DNA of 64,000 nt from Scortum barcoo (Eukaryota > Chordata > Actinopteri > Centrarchiformes > Terapontidae), in NCBI GenBank assembly GCA_023238725.1, contig CM041535.1, positions 21,385,230-21,449,229 on the forward strand. Direction: 5' to 3'. The notes under the pieces were generated by a model. It saw only the letters and a list, made by a program, of their open reading frames with translations, was not told the origin of the DNA and did not search any database. Made by a program: the position numbers and the translations under genes. Positions 55,109 through 64,000 of this stretch are shown in pieces (the first letter of the stretch is position 1; each line of letters starts with the position of its first letter).

Positions 55109-58100
55109 CTATAACACACATACAAATCCAAGGTTTCTGCAGTGCTCACCAATTACCAAATTAAAAGACTTTTTAGGACTTGTTTAATACCACATAGAAG
55201 ACCATTTAATACCTTTTTCATCATCATACAGGTAAATAAAAAAAAAAAAACAACAGATATTCTGATGTCTCATGTTGTCGTTTAGGGATTGTTGATATGG
55301 GGGGGATTAATTTTATATCATATTGATATATTTCATGATGCGTTACATTTTTGTAAAAAGTATTTTTGGGGTAATTAAAGTATATTAAATACCTTACAAA
55401 GTTTGTCATCACATAATTTCTCCTATAAAAATTCAACAAAAATCCAGTTGCTTGTTAATTTATAAATCTCCACTATGGCTACACAGATTATTAAAAAGGG
55501 ACAGCTGCCACTGTAAAAATAGTATGGAAAAGTCACCGGACATCATGTACCAAAGTGTGTGGTTTGGTGGGAAATACTGAGGTGGCAGTTTCCCGGAGGT
55601 TTGACAAAGTGGAGTGTGACTACGAAATTGCTTGATTGGACGAACTGTTGCTTGTGGAAAAAATTGTTCTGTAAAACTGAGTAGTGATAATTCCTCCTCC
55701 TTCTTTTATGTCTTGGAGCGCTGCACAGAAAGTCAACAGCTCACTAGTTAAAAGAAGAAGAGGCACAGAGAGTTGCACTGGGCAGCTTCCAGGAACAAAT
55801 GCGTGTATCTGTCGAGTATGAAGTAGGGCATTTACTAGAAAAAGAACAAGTGTGTTCAGTTAACCTATATTGGTCCAATAAACTCTGGTTAAAAATGTGG
55901 TGCTTGGAACGGACTGGTAAACTAACGTGACAGGAGGCATTCGCAGTATAAACAGCCATTCCAGCTCATGGAAACAATTATAACCTGAGCCCAAGTCCGC
56001 CGGTGGAACGGTTACCCACTTGAGCTGCAGCTAGTGTCCAGTGATGTTAGCCTCTCCCTCGCATGGGAGACCAAAAAGGAAGGGAGGACTGGGCATAATG
56101 CTGTTGTGTGCTGGCAGAACTGAAGGACTGGAAAAGAGAGGGGAGAGCTGTGGCCAAAAAGCCCCGCTTTGGGGAGGGAGACAAACATACTGAGCTGCTT
56201 TTCCAGCCTGTTAATGACAGGATTTAATCCAATCAATTTATGTCGGCTTGGACCGGGAAGAGAGGGAGCGTGACAAGGGGTAGGGTAATGTGCTAGGAGT
56301 GAAGCCTTGGCCACATCAACACTGTCCAGCTGTCGATGGCAGCTATTGGGCAGACGCAAGGCAGAAAATTGGAAGAGAATGTTCTGGCAATAGAGGCAGG
56401 GGATGGCATTGGCCACTGGCAGGGAGAGAGGACAGAGAGATAGAAAGAGTGCCTGGGTATTGGCCTTCCAAGGGATTTCCTATAGACCCACATTTTGCCG
56501 GCCAAATAATTTCCAGCATTCTCACATTTAAAGAGCAATAAACCCAGTGAGAGGTACACGAGGGGAAAAACTGCTCTCCTTCACCATTCCCATCTTGGAG
56601 ACTGCCAGAAATAAAACACAAAAAGCCGAGAAGCAGGCTTCTTGCTGGGGAAAAAAAGAAAGTAAACTAGGACATGGTGTCAGTGAGCCCCTTGTTCAGA
56701 GGCTGTCTTTACTCTTCGTCTCGCCATCAACGCACTTCAGCTGCTGTTTATTTTAACACCTGTCCCCCAAAGTTCCTGGATTCGGTTTCGAAAATGTAAG
56801 ATAAAACAAATCAAAGCCTCTCCTCTCCATCTTTGCTTCTTTCCCTCCCTTGTAACCAGCCCCCCAGAGTCCAACCATCAGCACAGTGGGGAGGCTGTGT
56901 GTGTATAGTGTGTGTGCTATGTGTGTGTGTGTGTGTGTGTCTGTCTGTGTGTGTGTTGGGGGGTGCCTGTACCTCGATGGTAGGGGGGTCCTTCCGCCTG
57001 CCTCGGATCCAAGCTGCTGAGGAGGAGGGAAAAAAAAAAAAAAGAAGAAGAGTGAGAACACCCAACACCCACACAAACATACGCTGCACGAACAAAACCT
57101 GCAGTCATATTTAAAGGCTGCAGCTACAGCATCGCTGAGTTTCGGGGCACTACAGCAGCTCGGCGCAACTACTGAGTAACCGAGCAGGCTGGGAAAACGC
57201 ATCCAGTGTGTTCACTTTGTTTTTGTCTCACTTCGCTTAGCGAACTATAGGGAAACATAGTAACACATCCAAGTAATACACATGATAAACTCAAAACACT
57301 GGTACTGCTTTAGTTGAGGCAGAGCAGAGCCACTGAGTGCTGCGTCTCAGAAGAGAAAGTGTGGATCCGCTCTGATCTTCGAGTTTGAAAGTACACACAC
57401 TGTCATTTTCCATCAGTACCTCTGTCCTTCTTTCTCCTCCCGAGTAGAGCTGTGTCTGTCTGTCATCTCTTTTTTTTTCTCTTTTTAAGGAGCTCTATTT
57501 TGGCTGAGCTGGCTGCACAGCAGAGCAGGTTAAAGGGAGCCAGAGAGAGAGAGGGGGAGAGAGAGATTTTCTAACTCTTCCTCCAGCTAGCGCAGGGATT
57601 CTGGGCCTCTTTTATCCCTTTCTTATTTGCATCCTGATGAAAATGCATGAGGGATGGGGCGAGGCAGGATGAGGGGTTTAAGGTGGATAAAGCCAGTCTG
57701 AGACAGAGGGAACAGTTTGTATCCAGTTGTAAGAAATTTAAAACACTATTTTATGGTGCAGTTGTATAACACCAGCAGAAGGCGTCTTTGATAAACTCAT
57801 GAATACGCTTTTCCCAACCCCCATCTTGCAGTATGAAAAAAAAAATAGAAGACGAAAATCAATGGATTAGCCTAGGCCCCAATAGATGCAGCCATGAATT
57901 TGTTATTCCATTTTATTTGTGCAGCACTTTGTGTATTCTGCTGGATAGCTCTCTTGTTAATATTGTCATTTATCCACGATACTGATTTAGTTAAAGTATG
58001 CAACAGTGATGCTGCAGTCCAGACTTACCGTCCCACTCCGTCGGTATGCTGCCTCTTCAATATATTCATATTCTGTAGGATTGGCTGCCACCACCATCCG

Positions 58101-58120
58101 CTTGGCACGGACGAGCCTTC
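54866..58120 (-). CDS. ndufaf2: ndufaf2 (partial): complex I assembly factor 2, exons 2-4
   Basis: Three minus-strand exons code the C-terminal part of NDUFAF2 (mimitin), a mitochondrial chaperone-like paralogue of NDUFA12 that acts late in complex I assembly. Identity rests on GSIPTEWD, AWIRGRRKDPPTIE, the charged helix starting ELLKNESYREQIKLKAKEVE, FGKEEIS and the diagnostic end TFQPGSWMP. The N-terminal exon, which should carry the FGNKYYYIP region, was not found in 58121-64000; intron 1 is very long in mammals, so it probably lies outside. As written, exon 2 carries a 2-base insertion that breaks the frame into exon 3. Confidence 0.92.
55109..56972 (-). other. ndufaf2: ndufaf2 intron 3
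   Basis: AT-rich first half, then mixed sequence and a TG repeat (56922-56957) close to the exon 3 donor. No further exon recognised. Confidence 0.75.
56973..57013 (-). CDS. ndufaf2: ndufaf2 exon 3 (41 nt micro-exon)
   Basis: Completes an Ala codon and codes WIRGRRKDPPTIE, phase 1 in and phase 0 out. The donor is GTACAG. The acceptor is a tandem CAGCAG, so use of the upstream AG would add one Ala. The matching human sequence is WIRRTRKTPPTME. Confidence 0.92.
57014..58028 (-). other. ndufaf2: ndufaf2 intron 2
   Basis: An A-rich tract near the exon 3 acceptor (57031-57045) and short GA-rich sequence (57541-57570). No exon or named repeat. Confidence 0.75.
58029..58120 (-). CDS. ndufaf2: ndufaf2 exon 2, with a 2-base frameshift
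   Basis: 92 nt; 90 expected (29 whole codons, phase 1 in and out), equal to the human exon. It opens as RLVRAKRMVVAANPTEYEYI and E, then needs a 2-base shift at about 58053-58058 to read GSIPTEWD. Acceptor TCCCAG and donor GTAAGT are intact. Confidence 0.9.
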
Positions 58121-61100
58121 CTGGGAAACCCAAAAGAAAAAAAAAAAAAAGACAGCCAGAGGGAGCAAGAGTGAGATGGAGATGCTCAACAATGATGCAT
58201 ACAAAACGCAAAGGAATACAAACAAACACAAAGAGGCGCAGACACAATGCTCTCTGTCTCCTGCTCGCGCAGACACACAGGCACAGACAGACACACAGAC
58301 ACACAAATACACAGAGGGATGACAGCGCTGTGACAGGCCATGGATGATTACCTCGTGGCCCTCGGGCCCTTCTCCTCAGATCTCGCTGAGTGGCTCCAAA
58401 TCTGGGCTAAGCCTTTATGCAAATCAGCCTCCCTTTAACCCGACCAACCACAGCCCCCCTCGCTGACAACCTCTTCCAATCACAGCGCTCTGGCTAACAA
58501 TGCCCTCCAAAATCAACATCAAGCCGAGCAGGAGACAAAAGAGGTCAGATATCACAGAGAACAGGAGAGGCACGAGCTGCGTGGAATATTAAGTGCTCTT
58601 TTCCCTATCTGTATACAGCACGTCGCTCGCTAGCAGCAAGGCCACCGCCAATTATTTTGGTTGAAATCTGCTGATTAGACAACTTTGGCTGGCACACAAT
58701 GACATGGAGACGGAGGTAGAGGGAGTAGGTTGGTGGGTGGGTGGGTGGGTTGTGTGGTGGTGGATGGGTGGCAGAGTGAGAGAGAGAGGAGAGAGAGAGA
58801 GAGAGACCGAACAAGAGAAAGTGAGAGATTTAAAAAGAGCCAGTTGTGTTGTCTTTGTGTGGTGCTACAGAGCTTCATACAGCGTTCACTGATAACAACT
58901 GCTGTGTTTCCATAGTTTCTACTCGCAGGTAGCTGGATGTCCATCCATCGCTCCCATCCCTCTGAGAAATGATGAGGCAAGGAGGGAGAAGGTAGAAGGA
59001 GGGAGAGAGAGAGACAGGGAGAGGGAGAGAGAGAGAGACTGATGATGCATGGCAAACATGGCTAGGAGGAGAGAAATGGATGGGCAAGGAAAACAACACG
59101 CTCCAAAACACAGACAATCTGTCAGGATTCCATCACCGTTTCTCCGCAGCTGACTGGACATGGACAAATGGAGGCAACCACCTCCATGCACGCCGCAGAC
59201 TGATGGCCTTAATGTTTACTTCAGCCATAACAGATAGCTATGGCACGGGGATGGATGAATGATGGCACTCCAAAGTGGCTAACTGTGTGTACAGGGAGGC
59301 TCTGTCTTTGCTTCCTTTGTGCCTTTTTAATAAAAGTTTATCCCTTCAGTTTTAAACCAATTCCAATGAAGGCGAAAACATTTTTTTTCACGCATGTGCC
59401 GTTTTGTGATTATGCCTTATGAGGATGATTCCTTTCCATACTTTATCCAGCCTATATAGTAATCAGGTCAGCTAATTAGGCTAGTATTGCTTTGGTTCTG
59501 CTTTGGTTCCCACTAGATTGTCACTATAGGGCCTCACAGGCTCTAGCTCTGCAGCTTCACTTTTCTGATATCCAGGTCTGACAAAAACCGCTGCATTCTC
59601 TCACCTTATCTGCAAAGCCGGGCCGGCAATGTGTGAGATGCACTCTATGATCCTCGCATTTGTTTACATGTATGCTTTAAAATGCCTTCTGAGACGCGGT
59701 TTCCTAGAAAACCCCCACAATAGCAGAACAAAAACAACTGCCAGCGAACAAAAGGCTGCGTTCTCTAGGCAATACTAACAAATACATTTAACAGGTATGC
59801 TAATTATAAAGAGATCGTATCCATATTTGCATTGGGGTGTGGGTGGCAGCACAGTGAAATGGTACAATTATGACAGTCCCCACCAGCAATGTGCTTAGCT
59901 ACAGCTAATGCCTAACTAATAAGCATAAAGAGAGGCACCCACTTTTTCTCTGCCTCTTTCTCTCTCCGCTAGGTTGCATCTCCCCTCTACTCTCTGTCAC
60001 ACTCCAACATGGCTCTCCTCTTGTCTTGTTGCTTTTGCAGCATGACTAAACCCCTTCCACCACAGCTTTTATCCTTGGATTTGAATAACAAATACAGTAT
60101 GTACATATATTTATGAAACACGGCTGATCCTCCCACCACATACACACTGGGAGGAGGCTTGTCAACCTGATTGGGGTGAATTTCGCTCTCTTGGTAATCT
60201 CTGATCTGGGACAAGTGCGGGAGAAAAAAAAAAAAAAACACACAGGCCAAGGCTATGTACCATTCTGCTACAAAAGTACAAAAGAACTCTACAAAAAATA
60301 AAAAAAATCTAATTACCTCACAGGAGCTGATATAGGAATTAGAAAAAACAAATGTGTGAAATTAAAAATATAACAACCTTACTTGTGGACATTTGGGTTT
60401 ATTAAAGAATGCAATTACTGCGTAAAGCCCCACTCCTCACGTAATGTAGCATAACAGAATTGGCTTGCCTTGCACATTATTTGCATAGTGATTTCTCTGC
60501 TCAAGGGGCTGCCTGCAACTAACGATTACTGTCATTACTAATTAATCTATAGATTCCTCTTTTAACTTGAGTTTTTTTTTTTTTTTTTAATTTATACCCA
60601 CCAGGACCCAAACCCAAAACCTGTATGAATATAAAAACAAAGACAGACATCCAAGCACCCAGGGGCATCTTTTGTTTTTTAAATTAACTGATTAACAATT
60701 TCGTCTTAAAAAACAACATAACAAAAACAAGGACAAATGTGCATCAGATGTTAGAGGAGGCCAAAGTGATGGCTTGAAGAATACTAACCAACGAAAAAAA
60801 AACCAACAAAACAAAAAAAAAAAAAAAAAAAAAGAAATCTAACTATTCATACATTGTTAGAAATTAACTGATTTGATTATTTAGCTCCTAAAATGACTAA
60901 AATATTGCGAAATATTACAAGCCCAAGGTCTTGTATTAAAATTCAAGTAAAAATTAAAAGTCAGTTTTATTTATGTAGTTTGAAATCACTAATTTGCATC
61001 CACATAACCACAAAATTTCCCTCTTTGTGTGTCTAAAAGTATTCAATTTACAATAGCATGAAATGAAGGTATGCTATAAAACTACCATTAAGAGGATTTA

Positions 61101-61422
61101 ACCAGTAAATGTTTTGTAATTTTACTTTAAAAATACCAGTCAAAAACTGTTGATTATCAAGTCACTACCTATTTTTTTTTTAATATGTGACCAATTGAGT
61201 TGTAGTTTAGGGTCTCAGATAGCTTACATCCAATTTGATGACTATCTTTCTGTATTACAGTTGAGACCTGCACACTACTTCTCCCCCACCTTGAAAGAGT
61301 GAGAAAGCGAGAGAGAGAGAGAGAGAGGTATGAAAGGTGTTAGGAGCTGTGGATCTCAGCGGGCCCCCTCACTGTGACAGGTCTGCCTTCTCATCACTCA
61401 CTGGGGGAAACCTACTTACCAG

Positions 61423-61456
<34 letters not shown>

Positions 61457-64000
61457 CTGGCTGGAGAGCAGGCAGATTAACCTGAGGGACAGGAGCGAGG
61501 ACGCTGCCTCTTACCGTGAAGGACAAACGCAGCACTGCGTTGGAGAGGGGGAGGGGCCAGCGGTGGGAGGAATGAAATCCCACCGCATAAATATTCATGA
61601 GCCATCTCACCTGTCTGAGCGCGACTCATCTGTGAGCCTGGCTGTGGAACTGGGGGGGGGGGGGGGGGAGGAGACAGGGAGGCAGGATGGGTGAGGGGTT
61701 GCCGTGGCAGCCAGATCGGGAGCCAATCAAACAGCAGGTACGCCTACCGTTCCCGTTCGTTAGAATAAGACGTGATGCGCTCCGAGGGCTACTCTTTGAA
61801 CCCTGAACACACCCCGCTAAATTCCATCACCTGCTTCAACACACACACACACACACACACACGCATAAAACCCCCAACTTCACACATCAGCTCCCAGGTG
61901 AGTACTGCTAGGGGCGACCTGAGAGGTTTTTCACCTCCACAATGTCATCCCGGGCGTCTTGTGCTTTCTCTCTCGCGGTGTGCACTCTGTCTTTGATTAC
62001 AGATGCAGACGTCAGGGGAGCACACGTCGATTGGCAACATCCGGGTGTGGAGAGCCCTGAAAAACACAACAAGCTGCCTGCACCTGACTCCCGCCGGTGT
62101 ACCTGTGTGTGCCGATGATCTCTCCTCCTCGTCGACACACTGCGTCCATCCCGATAAACACCTCGCCTGCTCGTCTCTGAACAGACTCAACTCCAGCTCT
62201 GTTCTCTCAAAAGACTAGCAGATTGTGAGCGAGGTCAAGGCAGGCCTGACGCTGTGGTGGAACAAAAAGCTGTCCCGAAGGCAGCAAGGCTCGGATCAGC
62301 TCGGATTGAGCCTGGTTTACTCCTCTCCAGCTGAGCCGTGTGCTGGAGAAGGGAAGGGGGACCAATACTTGCATGGTAATGGACAGCTTTATAAAGACGG
62401 AGTGATCCGATAAGCATCAGTGATACAAGGGCAACCAGGTACCAATGCTGACACCCTCTCCTTCTCTCTCCCTCTCTCTCTTTTACTCCAATCTCTTCCC
62501 CCAGAAAAAAAATTGAAGGGGATGTGTGAGGCCTGTAACCATGGTTACCCATTAGCCCTGAGCCTAGTGACGCGGGATGAGGTTTAGAGGGAAAAGGCCA
62601 GCAGTTGTTTTGCATCAGTTCTGGTGAGAGGAGGGGCTTACGCGTAAAGTAGGCCTGCTGCTGCTTCTGCTGCTGCTGCTGTTGGATTTTTTTTTTTTTT
62701 ATTCAGCCCTTATTCTGTTTGTCCCTGTTGCTGTCGATCCCGCTGAGGCTTGAGCGACTCACGGCAGAACAGAGGAGAATAATTCATATAAAAAAGTAAT
62801 GCCGTGCTGGAAAGAATACTCTGATTTCCCCTGTGTGTTACTTTTAACTAAACGCAGGCGTACTTGAGGGCAGAAGGGGTATCTTACCCCCTTCCACTTA
62901 AGACCACCCATCCTCTTGAAGTCTCTGCCCTGCCCGACGGGTTATAGAAAGGGACCGTGGCGAGCCAGGAAGTCCGCGTCCTTTGTGAGGCTTTGGAGCG
63001 GTGTGCCCCCACACCCCCACCACCCTCACCACCCCCAACTCCTCTGAGGCCCATGCGTGTGATGTCCATACACCGAGCTGTCCACCCCTTTCTATTCACC
63101 TCCATCACTCTCATCCAACCCCCTTCCTTTTCCTTCCATTGCACCTTCAGCCCCCCCACTCTCTCTCTCCATTAACCTACCTCCACCTTCTCTCTCTCTC
63201 CCCCCTTGTCTGTCTGCCTGTTCCACCCACTCATTTCACCCTCTTTCTGCCAGAAACCCTCCTTTCACTTTCACTCTCTCCGTTCTTCCCCCACTCTATA
63301 ATTTCACCCCATATGTCAGCATCCCCCTTGTTCTTTGTCACTCACTTTTCTATACCCCACCTTCTTTTCCACCCTCTGTGAGTCTCCCTCGGCCTTATCT
63401 TTCCTCCCTTACTCCTAGCCTCATTTCTCTCTGCCTGTCTGCTTTATTAAAATATTCCGAATTGAATAAGCAGCGGCAGGCTCCAGGAGATGTCTGCTCG
63501 TGTGTCGGTCTGTCTGTCAGTCTTTCTGGCTGAGTTTCTGACAGACAAGGAGCCCTGAGGTGTCAAAACATCTCGCTGGCCATCTGACCACAGACAGGCA
63601 TGAATGCACTGGACAGTGACTCACATCCAGGCCGAATGGGGAAAAAAAAAACAACTAATTTGTTGTAATTAATTTGTTGTTGTCCTTCTGTTGGCATCAA
63701 CTGTCTACGATTGCTCGCCAAACAGCAAACACTCACATTCATATAAAATCTGTAGGTTGTGTGACAGGTGGAGCCGGAAACACATACACACAGACGGGTC
63801 TACTGTAGATATTCAACATTTAATAGACCAAGAAAATGCTTTAACTAGTCATCTTCGAGCTAGCCTCATTTGTAATGTTCTACCATAAGAAATAAATGTG
63901 CCCGTTTCTCATTTTCAACGTCTATCTTTTCAAATGCCTTTTTAATGAAGTAGTTAAGCCACTCCATGATGTTCCACCACATACACATGCAAACACACGC
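58121..64000 (-). other. ndufaf2: ndufaf2 intron 1 (partial) or upstream DNA
   Basis: No exon recognised. It holds a GGGT repeat (58735-58749), GA tracts (58789-58806, 61305-61327), long T and A runs (60573-60589, 60811-60834), a CA repeat (61424-61455), a G17 run (61652-61668), another CA tract (61839-61862), a CTG-rich patch (62656-62683) and pyrimidine-rich sequence (63100-63440). Confidence 0.65.
61424..61455. repeat. CA microsatellite
   Basis: (CA)n of 32 nt. Confidence 0.95.

Noticed and set aside
54710..55114. 134-codon plus-strand open frame
   Set aside because: Antisense to ndufaf2 exon 4, whose minus-strand frame carries the diagnostic NDUFAF2 end.
56012..56416. 134-codon minus-strand frame in ndufaf2 intron 3, considered as a transposon remnant
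   Set aside because: No transposase or reverse transcriptase motif could be identified, and opposite-strand frames are open too.
58121..64000. Search for ndufaf2 exon 1
   Set aside because: No segment with the expected FGNKYYYIP-like coding sequence and a phase 1 donor was seen on the minus strand.

Overview
The window is vertebrate nuclear DNA, most likely from a percomorph teleost fish. Genes are split into short GT-AG exons with long introns. Non-coding DNA is full of CA/TG, GA/CT and TA microsatellites, and several interspersed repeats resemble families I know from percomorph fish. Nothing bacterial, viral or CRISPR-like was seen. Three protein genes are supported, all assigned by reading exons and recalling vertebrate orthologues; no database search was possible.

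Layout. (1) 1-912: flanking DNA without a gene. (2) 913-46846, minus strand: zswim6 (SWIM-type zinc finger protein 6), 14 coding exons, a likely 3 kb 3' UTR, and a 24 kb first intron (22390-46413) that fills over a third of the window. (3) About 46850-47240: GC-rich promoter of zswim6 with a perfect CArG box. (4) 47240-50400: intergenic DNA with a foldback repeat and a retroposon tail. (5) About 50400-52910, plus strand: smim15, with a non-coding first exon and one coding exon giving a 74-residue membrane protein. (6) About 54790-58120, minus strand: exons 2-4 of ndufaf2, a mitochondrial complex I assembly factor. Its first exon was not found and probably lies past position 64000.

The order and orientation (zswim6 and smim15 head to head, smim15 and ndufaf2 tail to tail) match, from memory, human 5q12.1. 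This supports zswim6 rather than its paralogue zswim5. The three products have unrelated jobs, so this is conserved synteny and not an operon or a pathway cluster.

The most notable signal is a set of small insertions in otherwise well-conserved coding exons. There are three separate 2-base insertions that break the frame (zswim6 exon 5, zswim6 exon 6, ndufaf2 exon 2) and two one-codon insertions (zswim6 exons 2 and 4). Splice sites and flanking protein sequence are intact, and two neighbouring genes are affected. Assembly or sequencing error is the simplest explanation; recent allelic lesions are the alternative. Other points of interest are a roughly 230 bp compound palindromic TA/TG/TA/CA repeat just upstream of zswim6 exon 4, UG/CA repeats next to the splice sites of exons 3-5, and an out-of-frame upstream ORF over the zswim6 start. 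I did not find a convincing undescribed biological system.
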